Position numbers and translations under genes: made by a program
The notes under the pieces: generated by a model
What the model was told of the DNA's origin: nothing
The model's database searches: none
What the model saw: only the letters and a program-made list of their open reading frames with translations
Assembly: GCA_963847675.1 (NCBI GenBank)
Contig: CAWKAP010000006.1
Span: forward strand, 248,001 to 312,000
Source: JADJWR01 sp963847675
GTDB taxonomy: Bacteria > Pseudomonadota > Gammaproteobacteria > Burkholderiales > Burkholderiaceae_F
Reading direction: 5' to 3'
Length of the DNA stretch: 64,000 bases
Part shown: one piece after another, positions 43,618 through 53,943 of the stretch
Layout: every line of letters begins with the position of its first letter
Numbering within the stretch: position 1 is the first letter of the stretch

Positions 43618-44908
43618 AGTCGCACTGATCCTGTTCGGCATCTTTGCGGTGCTGGTCGCCGTGCGCGTGCCGGTCGCCTTCGCGCTGGGGCTCGCCTGCG
43701 TGCCGGTGTTCTTCATCGATGAGCGGCTTACGCCGTTCCTGCTGCTGAACGAGATGCTGAAGTCGTACAACTCGTTCCTGCTGCTCGCGATCCCGTTCTT
43801 CATGCTGGCCGCGAACCTGATGAATTCGGCCGGCATCACCGACAAGCTGATCAACCTGTCGCGCGCCCTGGTCGGCTGGATGCCAGGCGGCCTCGGCCAT
43901 ATCGGCGTCGTGGTCAGCATGCTGTTCGCCGGCATTTCGGGCTCCAGCACCGCCGAAGCGGCCGGCGTCGGCGGCGTTCTGATTCCGGCGATGAAGAAGC
44001 AGGGCTACGACACGGAGTTCGCGGTTGCCCTGATCGCCTGCGCGGCCGTGATGGGCGTGATCATTCCGCCGAGCATCCTGATGGTGGTCTGGGGCGGCGT
44101 CATTTCGGTGTCCATCGGCGGGCTGTTCCTCGCCGGCGTGCTGCCCGGCACGCTGATGGGCCTTTCCTTCATGACGGTGGTCTACATCTACGCCAAGCGC
44201 CGCGGCTACCCCGTCTATGCCAAGCCCACCTTTACGGAACTGATGCTGGCCATCGGCAAGGCGATCCTGCCTGTCCTCACGCCGGGCATCATCGTCGGCG
44301 GCATCGTCTTCGGCTTCTTCACGCCGACCGAGGCCTCGGTGGTCGCGGTGCTGTACGCGATGGCGCTGGGCATCTTCGTGTACCGGCGCCTGGGGCCGAA
44401 GCAGTTGTGGCAGACCATGTACGACTCCGGCCGCTTTGCCGCGATCTCGCTCTTCTGCATCGGCACGGCATCCGCTTTCGGCTGGCTGCTCGCGTATTTC
44501 AAGATTCCGCAATTGTTCGTGGACATGGTGTCCGGATGGGGCGGTGGGATCACCAGCGTCGGCTTCATCACGGCGTTCTGTTTCCTGGTGATCGGCTGCT
44601 TCATCGATGCCATCCCGGCAATCATCATCGTCGGCACGATCCTCGCCCCGCTGGCCGAAAGCGTCGGCATGCATCCGATCCATTTCGCGATCATCGGCGT
44701 CATTTCGATCGCCTACGGACTGGTGACGCCACCCTATGGGCTGTGCCTGATGATTTCCTGCACCATCGGCGGCATCAAGATCAAGCAGGCGGTGAAGGAC
44801 ACCCTGATCCTGTTCATACCGATGCTGCTGGTGCTCCTGTTCGTCATCCTCGTGCCGGACGCGCTGCTGTGGCTGCCGCGCACACTGATGCCGAATCTGG
44901 TCCAGTGA
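43604..44908 (+). CDS. dctM: TRAP transporter large permease (DctM)
   Basis: This large permease has 434 residues and about twelve membrane helices. Family marks are FMLAANLMNSAGITDKLINL, then HIGVVVSMLFAGISGSSTAE, then AACAAVMGVIIPPSILMVVWG-type text, and GLVTPPYGLCLMISC near the C-terminus. It completes the dctPQM operon. It is collinear with the family throughout and shows no frame breaks. Confidence 0.95.
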   Translation: MSPAEVALILFGIFAVLVAVRVPVAFALGLACVPVFFIDERLTPFLLLNEMLKSYNSFLLLAIPFFMLAANLMNSAGITDKLINLSRALVGWMPGGLGHIGVVVSMLFAGISGSSTAEAAGVGGVLIPAMKKQGYDTEFAVALIACAAVMGVIIPPSILMVVWGGVISVSIGGLFLAGVLPGTLMGLSFMTVVYIYAKRRGYPVYAKPTFTELMLAIGKAILPVLTPGIIVGGIVFGFFTPTEASVVAVLYAMALGIFVYRRLGPKQLWQTMYDSGRFAAISLFCIGTASAFGWLLAYFKIPQLFVDMVSGWGGGITSVGFITAFCFLVIGCFIDAIPAIIIVGTILAPLAESVGMHPIHFAIIGVISIAYGLVTPPYGLCLMISCTIGGIKIKQAVKDTLILFIPMLLVLLFVILVPDALLWLPRTLMPNLVQ

Positions 44909-44983
44909 CACCCGACTGACGTCGACCGGCCGCTCGAAAACAACGGCCGCTTCCTTTGTCGCGTTGCCGGTGTCGGGCGTCGC

Positions 44984-45841
44984 TCAGTGCGGCGGCGCGG
45001 GCCCGGACTCCTTGACGGTGATGCGCCACAGCGTCCGCGGATCTTCCGGGTCGGTCAGGGTCGCCGAATGCAGCAGCGAGGCGTTGTCCCAGAGCGCGAC
45101 GTCGCCGACGCCGTAGCCCAGGCGATACTGGTACTTCTCCTGCGTCGCATGCCGCTTCAGTTCGTCGAGCAGCGCCACCGCTTCGTCCTCGGGCATGCCC
45201 TCGATGCCGAACGAGCTTCCGGAAACGGCATACAGGGCCTTGCGTCCGGTGACCGGATGCGTCCGCGCGATCCGATGGCGCACCCATTGCATCGTGCTTT
45301 CCTGCTCCTCGGTCAGCAGCGACGCAACCGTGCGCGAGGCCTTGTCGAGATCTTCGCGGTTGCCGTAATGATGCAGCGCGACCAGCGGCTCGATTGTCTT
45401 CTTCATCGGCACAGGCAGGTCGTCATAGGCGGCGTACTGATTCGCGAACAGCGTGTGGCCACCCTGCTTCGGGACCTGGATCGAATACAGCAGCGTCGCC
45501 CGTGCCGGAACCTCGAGGTACGAATAGTCGCTATGGAAATACGTGCCGGCATCGGCCAGGCCCTGCGGCTCGCCGCCTTTCCGGACGTTGGACAGGACCA
45601 GGATGTCGGCGATCTCGGGATGATGAAACTGGTCGATCACGTGCGGCTCGGGCGGCCCGAACCGCCGCGCGAAGGCATGGAAGAGTTCGGCCGTCAGTTG
45701 CTGGCTGCGCAGCACCAGAACCTGTCCGGCGAAGAATGCATGGGCGATTTCCCGGAAATCCGCATCGTCCAGCGGCCTGGCGAGGTTGATCTCGCTCGTT
45801 TCGAGCCCGAATCCATCGCACAGCTTGTGAAACCTCGCCAT
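44984..45841 (-). CDS. TauD/TfdA-family Fe(II)/2-oxoglutarate dioxygenase
   Basis: This non-haem iron dioxygenase has 285 residues. It would couple 2-oxoglutarate decarboxylation to hydroxylation of a substrate such as taurine, a sulfonate or a phenoxy acid. The iron ligands are the HxD in TYFHSDYSYLEVP near residue 105 and a distal His in SLLHSATL. The 2-oxoglutarate arginine is in DPRTLWRITVKE. The N-terminus reads FGLETSEINLARPLDDADF, typical for the family. ATG 45841 follows a strong GGGGGAGGG box and is preferred to one 15 bp upstream. Substrate unknown. Confidence 0.9.
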   Translation of the reverse strand: MARFHKLCDGFGLETSEINLARPLDDADFREIAHAFFAGQVLVLRSQQLTAELFHAFARRFGPPEPHVIDQFHHPEIADILVLSNVRKGGEPQGLADAGTYFHSDYSYLEVPARATLLYSIQVPKQGGHTLFANQYAAYDDLPVPMKKTIEPLVALHHYGNREDLDKASRTVASLLTEEQESTMQWVRHRIARTHPVTGRKALYAVSGSSFGIEGMPEDEAVALLDELKRHATQEKYQYRLGYGVGDVALWDNASLLHSATLTDPEDPRTLWRITVKESGPAPPH

Positions 45842-45978
45842 CCCTCCCCCTGTCATGCTCGGCGCCGCGCTCCAGCGCAGCCGATGCTGATCACCGTGCG
45901 CCAGCGCCAGTTCGCGTGAGGTTCGCCGGCGCAAGCCGTCGCGCGCTGGCGATGATCGAGCCTGCCACCGCGGCCGGG

Positions 45979-46719
45979 CTACTTTCCGAACACCGTCTTC
46001 AGCAGATCAGTGGTCCTGGCCGCCGGGTTGGTGCGGATCTTCTTCTCTTCCTCGCCGACCATGTGGAAAAGACCGTCGAGCGACTTGTTGGTCACGTAGT
46101 CGTCGAGATCCAAAGACTGCCGACCCATCATCGGCACGCTCTCGTAGCGCCCCATCATGTCCTTGTACGCACGCGTCGCGCCGACCTCGCCGACCTTCTG
46201 CGACACGATCGGCTTGAACGCCGCGTAAAGCTTGTCGTGCGTCTTGCGGCGGAAGAATTCCGTGGCCGCCGTGTCGCCGCCCGTGAGGATGCCGCGCACG
46301 TCTTCCAGCGTCATGTCGCGGATCGCGTCGCCGAAATAGCGGGCCGCCTGCGGCGCGGCAGCCTCGGCCGCTCGGTTCATGCTCAGGATGAACTCGTCGA
46401 CCTGCTTCTGGAAGCCCGCCATTCGCGCGACGTCCGCCACTTTCTGGATGCTCGACGGCATCAGGATCTTCACCGCCGCGTTGCCGAAGTAGCCGTCGAC
46501 CTGCGAGAGGCTCGTCACCGCCCTCTCGGTGCCGACCGCCAGCGCTTCCTTGATCCCTGCCGCGTTGGTCTTGTCGTCGCCAGTGCCCACGCTCGACCCG
46601 GCCGCCGGCGTCCCGGGCAGGGTCCCGGCACCCTTCAGGATGTCGTCGAGCTTGGGCATCTGCCCCGACGCCGCGCACGCGACGAGCAACCCGATGACCA
46701 GTGCCAACCCTCGTCTCAT
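45979..46719 (-). CDS. DUF4197 family exported protein
   Basis: This 246-residue protein has an N-terminal signal (MRRGLALVIGLLVACAASGQ) that resembles a lipoprotein or periplasmic signal. The rest is helical and matches DUF4197: AGIKEALAVGTERAVTSLSQ, DGYFGNAAVKILMP, and FSNYTD-like replaced here by MGRYESVPMMGRQSLDLDDY. It ends DGLFHMVGEEEKKIRTNPAA. The family's function is unknown. Upstream GGAGAACACC ribosome site supports the start. Confidence 0.85.
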   Translation of the reverse strand: MRRGLALVIGLLVACAASGQMPKLDDILKGAGTLPGTPAAGSSVGTGDDKTNAAGIKEALAVGTERAVTSLSQVDGYFGNAAVKILMPSSIQKVADVARMAGFQKQVDEFILSMNRAAEAAAPQAARYFGDAIRDMTLEDVRGILTGGDTAATEFFRRKTHDKLYAAFKPIVSQKVGEVGATRAYKDMMGRYESVPMMGRQSLDLDDYVTNKSLDGLFHMVGEEEKKIRTNPAARTTDLLKTVFGK

Positions 46720-46800
46720 GGTGTTCTCCTTCTTTGCATTGGACGGACGTCACCTGAACCTGCCGGATTGTGCCTGCCGCGCGGCAGGCCTCCGACCCGC

Positions 46801-49593
46801 CTACTCCTCGCAGTATTCCGCCTCGCGCAGCTTCGCGTGTGCGGCGGCCAGGCGGGCAATGGGCACCCGCGGGCCCGAACAGGATACGTAGTTCAGCCCG
46901 GCGTGATGGCAGAAGCGGATCGACGACGGATCGCCGCCGTGCTCGCCGCAGATGCCGACCTTCAACTCCGGCCGCTGCGCACGTCCCTTGCTGATCCCCA
47001 GCTTTATCAGTTCGCCGACGCCCTTGACGTCGAGCACTTCGAACGGGTTGTCGCGCAGCAGGCCTGCCTCGTAGTAAAGCGGCAGGAACTTGTTCTCGGC
47101 GTCCTCGCGCGAGAACGAGAAGGTCGCCTGCGTCAGGTCGTTGGTGCCGAAAGAGAAGAACTCCGCCGTCTCTGCCATCCGCGCGGCGCGCAGGCAGGCA
47201 CGCACCACCTCGATCATGCTGCCGAACCTCAGAGGCACCGGTGCGCCATAGTCCGCCTCGACGCGGGCATGGATGCGTGCCACCCGTTCGCCGATGCGCT
47301 TCAGTTCCTCGACCGTCACCACCTGCGGCACCATGATCTCCGGCTGCGCATCGACGCCCTCGCGGCGGCACTCGGCGGCCGCCTCGATGACCGCGCGGAT
47401 CTGCATCTCGTAGATCTCCGGGTAGGTCATCGCCAGCCGCACGCCGCGGTGGCCGAGCATCGGGTTCACCTCGGCCATCGCCTTGACCTTTTTCAGCACT
47501 TCGGCCTTCTTCTCGATCAGCTCGTCTTCCAGGTGCGATTCCCGGAATTCGGCCAGGCCGCCGAGCAGCCTCGTGAGGCTGCTTTCGTACTTGTGGTGCA
47601 GCCGCGGGTTGAGCAGTTTCAGCGTCTCCGGCATCTCCTCGAGGCTGGCGATCGCCTCGCGGAAGTGCCGCAGGTGCGCGATCTCCAGTTCGAGTTGCGC
47701 CACCGTCGGCAGAAACTCGTGCATCGGCGGGTCGAGCAGGCGCACGGTGACCGGCAGGCCGGCCATCGCCTTGAAGATGCCCTTGAAGTCCTCTTTCTGG
47801 ATCGGGCCCAGCTTCTCCAGCGCCGCCACGCGGGCCGCCCTCGAGTCGGCGAGGATCATCTCCTGCACGATGTGCAGCCGGTCCATCTGATTGAACATGC
47901 GCTCGGTGCGGCACAGGCCGATGCCCTGCGCGCCCCACTCGCGCGCACGCTCCGCGTCGCGCGGCGTGTCGGCGTTGGCGCGCACCCCGAGGGTGGCCAC
48001 TTCGTCGGCCCAGCCGAGCAGCGTCGCCATGTCCTGCGAGAACTCGACCTCGACCGTGGGCACTTCGCCGAAGTAGACGGCGCCGTTGGAGCCGTCGATG
48101 GTGATCACCTGCCCTTCCTTGAGCACGGCCGGGCCGACGTTGGCGACCTTGTTGTGAACGTCGACCACGATGCTTTCCGCGCCGGACACGCACGGCTTGC
48201 CCATGCCGCGCGCCACCACCGCCGCGTGCGAGGTCTTGCCGCCGCGCGAGGTGAGCACGCCCTGCGCGGCGAAGAAACCGTGGATGTCCTCGGGCTTGGT
48301 TTCCTCGCGCACGAGGATGATCTTCTCGCCGGTGCGGCCGCGCGCCTCGGCGGTGTCGGCGTCGAAGACGATCATCCCCGAGGCCGCACCCGGCGAGGCC
48401 GGCAGGCCGGTGGCAAGCGGCTGGCCCTTGAAGGACGGATCGAGCCGCGGCACCAGCAGTTGCTCCAGCATCTCGGGCGGCACGCGCAGCAGTGCGCGGC
48501 GGCGGTCGATCAGCCCTTCGCGTTCCATCTCGACCGAACTGCGCACCAGGGCCAGCGCATTCATCTTGCCGTTGCGCGTCTGCAGCGCCCACAGCTTGCC
48601 GCGTTCGATGGTGAACTCGAAATCCTGCACCTCGCGGTAATGCGACTCGAGCCGCGCTGCCAGTTCCATCAGCTGGGCGTGCAGCGTGGGCATCTCCTGC
48701 GCCATCGCGGCGATCGGCTTCGGCGTGCGGATCCCGGCAACGACATCCTCGCCCTGCGCGTTGGTCAGGTACTCCCCGTAGACGACGCGTTCCCCCGTGC
48801 CCGGGTTGCGCGTGAATCCGACGCCGGTGGCCGAATCGTCTCCCAGGTTGCCGAACACCATCGTGCAGATGTTGGCCGCGGTTCCGTTGGCCATCGACGG
48901 CGTGATCCTGAACTGGCGCCGGTAGTCGACCGCCCGTTTGCCGTTCCACGAGCGGAACACCGCGGCGATCGCGATCTCGAGCTGCCGGTGCGGATCGTCG
49001 GGAAACGGGTGGCCCGTGTGGACACGCACGACGTCCAGAAAGCGTTCTGCGAGCTGCCGCAGGTGCTCTGCCGACAGGTCGATGTCCTGCCGTGCGCCCG
49101 CCTCCTGCTTGAGCAGCGCCATCGCTCGATCGAAGGGTTCGTCCGGCACGCCGAGCGCCACCTTGCCGAACAGCTGGATCAGGCGCCGATAGGCGTCCCA
49201 GCCGAAACGCGGATTGCCGGTCGCCTCGATCAGGCCCGCCAGCGATTTTTCATTCAGGCCGAGGTTGAGGATCGTATCCATCATGCCCGGCATCGACATC
49301 GCCGAGCCCGATCGGACCGACACCAGCAGCGGATCGCGCGCCGCGCCGAAGCGCTTGCCGGCGGCCTCCTCGACCCGGCGAAGCTGGGCATGCACTTCGT
49401 CGATCAAGCCCTCGGGCAAGCGTCCTTCCTTCAGGTACTCGAGGCAGGCCGCCGTGGTCACCACGAACCCGGGCGGCACCGGCAGTCCGATGCGCGTCAT
49501 TTCGCACAGGTTCGCCCCCTTGCCGCCGAGCAGCATCTTGTCGCCGCCGTCGCCTTCGCTGAACGCGTACACCCATTTCTTCGATCGGGTCAC
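46801..49593 (-). CDS. ppdK: Pyruvate, phosphate dikinase
   Basis: This enzyme interconverts pyruvate, ATP and phosphate with PEP, AMP and pyrophosphate; about 930 residues. The ATP-grasp N-terminal domain has GGKGANLCEMTRIGLPVPPG and SVRSGSAMSMPGMMDTILNL. The phosphohistidine domain has GGKTSHAAVVARGMGKPCVS with the catalytic histidine. The C-terminal PEP/pyruvate barrel has GIGLCRTERMF and GICGEHGGDPSSIRF. A GTG at 49593 (VTRSKKWVYAF) with GGAG upstream is a better start than in-frame codons further 5'. The 223 bp before it hold nothing recognisable. With pyruvate kinase nearby it allows flux in both directions at PEP. Confidence 0.95.
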   Translation of the reverse strand: MTRSKKWVYAFSEGDGGDKMLLGGKGANLCEMTRIGLPVPPGFVVTTAACLEYLKEGRLPEGLIDEVHAQLRRVEEAAGKRFGAARDPLLVSVRSGSAMSMPGMMDTILNLGLNEKSLAGLIEATGNPRFGWDAYRRLIQLFGKVALGVPDEPFDRAMALLKQEAGARQDIDLSAEHLRQLAERFLDVVRVHTGHPFPDDPHRQLEIAIAAVFRSWNGKRAVDYRRQFRITPSMANGTAANICTMVFGNLGDDSATGVGFTRNPGTGERVVYGEYLTNAQGEDVVAGIRTPKPIAAMAQEMPTLHAQLMELAARLESHYREVQDFEFTIERGKLWALQTRNGKMNALALVRSSVEMEREGLIDRRRALLRVPPEMLEQLLVPRLDPSFKGQPLATGLPASPGAASGMIVFDADTAEARGRTGEKIILVREETKPEDIHGFFAAQGVLTSRGGKTSHAAVVARGMGKPCVSGAESIVVDVHNKVANVGPAVLKEGQVITIDGSNGAVYFGEVPTVEVEFSQDMATLLGWADEVATLGVRANADTPRDAERAREWGAQGIGLCRTERMFNQMDRLHIVQEMILADSRAARVAALEKLGPIQKEDFKGIFKAMAGLPVTVRLLDPPMHEFLPTVAQLELEIAHLRHFREAIASLEEMPETLKLLNPRLHHKYESSLTRLLGGLAEFRESHLEDELIEKKAEVLKKVKAMAEVNPMLGHRGVRLAMTYPEIYEMQIRAVIEAAAECRREGVDAQPEIMVPQVVTVEELKRIGERVARIHARVEADYGAPVPLRFGSMIEVVRACLRAARMAETAEFFSFGTNDLTQATFSFSREDAENKFLPLYYEAGLLRDNPFEVLDVKGVGELIKLGISKGRAQRPELKVGICGEHGGDPSSIRFCHHAGLNYVSCSGPRVPIARLAAAHAKLREAEYCEE

Positions 49594-49816
49594 TTGCGTC
49601 TCCGTCAAACGAACACCACCGCTCACAATGCAAAAGATCCCACTACTCGACGTGAGGCGTTTTGACCTGCGGCAGCAACGTGGCCCGTGGTTCACCCTGC
49701 GTTCCTGCGCCGCGCGCGGCCCGCACGGGCGACAAGGAGCGATCGCCGTGCCTGGATGCGGCGGTCGACGCGGCGGCGTGGTCCGCCGGCAACGGGTCGC
49801 CGGCAGCAGCGGCGCG

Positions 49817-52258
49817 TCAGCCGCCGTCGTTGGGCTCGTCTTGCGAAACCGGCGTCAGCGGAAATCTCAGCGTCTGTCCGGCGGCAATCTCGGCCGCGAC
49901 GTCGACCACCTCCAGCTTGATCGGTGCCGCGTTCGACTTGTGCGAATGGACCGTCAGTTCCTGCTGCGTGATGCTCAGATCGAGCGCATGGCCACGGTAG
50001 CGGATCGTCATGCGCTGCGACGTGACTTCGCGCGGCAGGCAGGGATTCAGCGTCAGCGCGTCGCCGTGCGTCACGATGCCGGTGTAGCCGCGCTGGAGAA
50101 GATCGACGGTTCCGGCCATCGCGCCCAGATGAATGCCTTCCGGCGTCGTGCCGCCCTGCACGTCGGCGATGTCGCTTTCGAGGGCCTGTCTGAACAGTCG
50201 CCACGAGCCTTCGCGATCCGAGCGCGCCCTCACCCAGGAGTCGACGACACGGCTCAAGGTCGAGCCATGCGTGGTGCGCGCGGAGTAGTAGGCAATGTTG
50301 CGCGGGATCGTGTCGTGTTCGAACGGGTAGCCGAGGCGCGCGAACAGTTCGGCCAGCTCCTCCGCCGAAAAGAGGTAGAAGAGCATGAGAACGTCCGCCT
50401 GCTTGGCCGCCTGGTAGCGCTCGACGCTGTCGCCCTCGGCCTCGAGGATCCGGTCGAGCCGGTGGATGTCGCCGTACTTCGCGCGATAACGGTCCGCATC
50501 GAACGGTTTGAGCTTCTCGAAGCCCTCGAACTGGCTGATGACGCCGTCGTCGTGAAACACGACCCGCATCTTTCGGCTGACCTCGTCCCAGTGCCGCAGT
50601 TCGTCCTCGCCGAGTTCGAGCGTTTCGCACAACTCCTGGCGCCGCTCTTCGGGCAGCAGTGCGAGGACGTCGCCGGCGCGGGCCAGCACCCATGCCGCCA
50701 TCACGTTGGTGTAGCCGTGATTGCTCAGGCCCGGTCGGTCGCTGTGCGGATAGGCGGTGTGGAACTCGTCCGGGCCGACGACCCCGTGGATCTCGTAGCG
50801 GTCGAGTGCCTCGTTGTGGACGACGAAGCTGCCCCAGAAGCGCGCGATCTCGAGAAACATCCTCGCACCGTAGAAGGAGAGGAACTCCGTGTCGCGCGTG
50901 ACCTGGTAGTACTGCCAGACGTTGTAGGCGATCGCCGAGTTGATGTGCCGCTGCAGGTAGGTGTTGTCCGGGAGCCAACGCCCCGAGGCGGGGTTCAGGT
51001 GCAACTGCTGGCTTTCCTCACGGCCGTTGCTGCCGCTCTGCCACGGAAACATCGCACCCCGATGGCCGTGCTGGCGCGCGTTGACGCGTGCCTCCCCGAG
51101 CCGCCTGAAGCGGTACATCAGCAGCGCGCGGGTGATCTCGGGCAGCCGCCAGTTGAGCAGCGGAAAGATGAACAGTTCGTCCCAGAAGATGTGGCCGCGA
51201 TATGCCTCGCCATGCCATCCGCGCGCCGGCACGCCGACGTCCAGATCGATCGTGTTGGTCGATGCGGTCTGCAGCAGATGAAAGATGTGCAGACGCAGGA
51301 TCAGCGCCGTGCGTTCGGCGCCATTGCCGGATTGCTCGATGGTCACCGCGAAACGCCGCCACAGCTGCGCCCAGCGCAGGGCCTGGCTCGCGGCCAGCGT
51401 GGCGAAGTCGGGCGCGCGGGACACGGCCGTGCAGGCTTCGAGGTCGCACTCGGCGATCGCTCGATCGCGGCCCGAGTAGAGCGCGACGATCTTCTCGACG
51501 CGAACCGACTCGCCACGCGCCAGTTCGACCGACAGGTCATGGCCGATGAAGCCTTCGTCGTGCTGGACGCGGGGCGTGACGATGAGGCGGGTACCGTCGT
51601 CGCGGAACAGGTGCGTGCGCGCCGCGAGCGCAACTTCGAGGCGCGACTGGTTCGTGCGGACCTTCAGGCACAGCACGTCGACCTCGGGCGCGACCGCACA
51701 AAGCGTGTCCAGGTGCCGGTTGCCGAGTTCTCGGTAGCGCGCCACGCCGTTGTTGACGACGTTGCCGTCGATCGCGCTGCGCAGCTCGACGCGTCCTGAC
51801 CAGTTCTCCGCCATCACCGTCGTTTCGGACGCGGCGAGATGCGGCTCGGCCATGTGCACCAGCCGCCGCTCGGTGAGCCGGCTGCGCCGCCCCTGGCGAT
51901 CCTCGAAATGCACGCTTCGCGTGAGCAGACCGCGGCGCAGGTCGAGGCTCTGCCGATAGCCAAGCAGTTCCACGCTGCGCAGATCAAACCAGTCGCCACC
52001 GTCGATGCGCAGGCTCAGGGGCAGCCAGTTCGGCAGGTTGACCAGATCCTCGTTCTCGACGACGTGACCCGAGATCTTCGTCTTCAGCCGGTTGTAGCCG
52101 CCGGCCAGATACGTGCCCGGATAGTGCACGTCGTCGCCCCGCGCGTGCGCCGCCGCGCCACGCGTCGCGAAATAGCCGTTACCGAGCGTGCACAGCGCTT
52201 CACGCAGCCTTTCCTCGCGCGGATCGAAGTCGTCGTAATCGAGGGTCCATTCACTCAT
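49817..52258 (-). CDS. Glycoside hydrolase family 65 disaccharide phosphorylase
   Basis: This 813-residue GH65 enzyme is of the group that phosphorolyses alpha-linked disaccharides (trehalose, maltose, kojibiose or their phosphates) to beta-glucose-1-phosphate. The N-terminal beta-sandwich includes LGNGYFATRGAAA. The (alpha/alpha)6 barrel contains ARGWHGEAYRGHIFWDELFI, then FPWQSGSNGREE, then IHGVVGPDEFHTAY with the catalytic glutamate near residue 494. The phosphate loop is in YYSARTTHGSTLSRVVDSW. It follows otsB after 48 bp and shares the operon with a beta-phosphoglucomutase-like HAD protein, so phosphorolysis fits better than hydrolysis. The exact disaccharide is not determined. Confidence 0.92.
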   Translation of the reverse strand: MSEWTLDYDDFDPREERLREALCTLGNGYFATRGAAAHARGDDVHYPGTYLAGGYNRLKTKISGHVVENEDLVNLPNWLPLSLRIDGGDWFDLRSVELLGYRQSLDLRRGLLTRSVHFEDRQGRRSRLTERRLVHMAEPHLAASETTVMAENWSGRVELRSAIDGNVVNNGVARYRELGNRHLDTLCAVAPEVDVLCLKVRTNQSRLEVALAARTHLFRDDGTRLIVTPRVQHDEGFIGHDLSVELARGESVRVEKIVALYSGRDRAIAECDLEACTAVSRAPDFATLAASQALRWAQLWRRFAVTIEQSGNGAERTALILRLHIFHLLQTASTNTIDLDVGVPARGWHGEAYRGHIFWDELFIFPLLNWRLPEITRALLMYRFRRLGEARVNARQHGHRGAMFPWQSGSNGREESQQLHLNPASGRWLPDNTYLQRHINSAIAYNVWQYYQVTRDTEFLSFYGARMFLEIARFWGSFVVHNEALDRYEIHGVVGPDEFHTAYPHSDRPGLSNHGYTNVMAAWVLARAGDVLALLPEERRQELCETLELGEDELRHWDEVSRKMRVVFHDDGVISQFEGFEKLKPFDADRYRAKYGDIHRLDRILEAEGDSVERYQAAKQADVLMLFYLFSAEELAELFARLGYPFEHDTIPRNIAYYSARTTHGSTLSRVVDSWVRARSDREGSWRLFRQALESDIADVQGGTTPEGIHLGAMAGTVDLLQRGYTGIVTHGDALTLNPCLPREVTSQRMTIRYRGHALDLSITQQELTVHSHKSNAAPIKLEVVDVAAEIAAGQTLRFPLTPVSQDEPNDGG

Positions 52259-52306
52259 CGCGCCCCCTCCGCCGGGCAGCCCGCCTGCGCATCCGCCGCG
52301 CCGCGC

Positions 52307-53096
<790 letters not shown>

Positions 53097-53107
<11 letters not shown>

Positions 53108-53888
53108 CGTTTGATTCCCCATTGGCGATCTGCAGCGAGCCCAGATCCTTCACCACGACATCGGCGCCGTGTCCGCGCAGCGCATCCGCCTGACCCACGC
53201 GGTCCACGCCGACGACCAGACCGAAGCCGCCTGCGCGGCCCGCCGCGACGCCGGCCAATGCATCCTCGACGACGACCGCGCGCTGCGGGTCGACCTTCAG
53301 CGCCTCGGCCGCGGCAAGGAAGATGTCAGGGGCCGGCTTGCCTTGCAGACTCATGGCTTCCGCATGCGTCCCGTCCACCCTGACATCGAACAGGTCGAGC
53401 GCGCCCACCGAACGCAGAATCGACGCGCAGTTCTTGCTCGACGAGACGATCGCCGTCTTGATCCCGGCCCCCGCCAGCGCCCTGACCAGGTCGATCGCGT
53501 CTTCGAAGACCTCCGCGCCTTCGCGGTCGAGGACTTCGCCGAACAGCTCGTTTTTGCGATTGCCGAGTCCGCAGACGGTCACGGCAGTGGGCGGATCCCG
53601 CGGATCGCCCCATGGCAGCTCTATGCCGCGCGACCGGAGGAAACCGAGAACGCCGTCGTAGCGCGGCTTACCGTCAACGAATTGGCGATAGTCGGCATCG
53701 ATGTCGAATGGCACGAAATCCCTTTCCTCGCGGCGGCTGCGACGCGCGAGGAACTCGTCGAACATGCGCTTCCAGGCCCGCGCATGCTGCCGCGCCGTTC
53801 GCGTGACGACCCCGTCGAGATCGAAGATCACCGCGTCAAACCGTGCCCGCGTGAGCCGGATCGGGCTGCCCTCGTTCAACGGATTCAT
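53097..53888 (-). CDS. Beta-phosphoglucomutase-like HAD protein
   Basis: This HAD subfamily IA protein has 263 residues. The nucleophile motif AVIFDLDGVVTRTARQHARA has the DxDGV(V/I)T signature of beta-phosphoglucomutases. Further elements are the DGKPRYDGVLGFLRSRGI cap region, AIVSSSKNCASILRSVGALD (motif II), GKPAPDIFLAAAEAL (lysine) and VVVEDALAGVAAGRAGGFGL (acidic motif). It would convert beta-glucose-1-phosphate, the GH65 product, into glucose-6-phosphate. The ATG at 53888 begins just before the fold. Downstream overlap with otsB indicates co-translation. Confidence 0.88.
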
Positions 53889-53943
53889 GCCCTCAGAGCA
53901 CGCTCCACAAGCGGATCCGTATGCCCGCCTTTCAGGCCTGCGC

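Noticed and set aside
45916..49665. A 1,249-codon open frame on the + strand across ppdK and DUF4197
   Set aside because: It is Arg/His/Asp-rich antisense sequence without any domain pattern; both genes on the other strand are clear. High GC makes such frames common here (also across 3.6-5.7, 19.7-21.9 and 54.7-57.5 kb).
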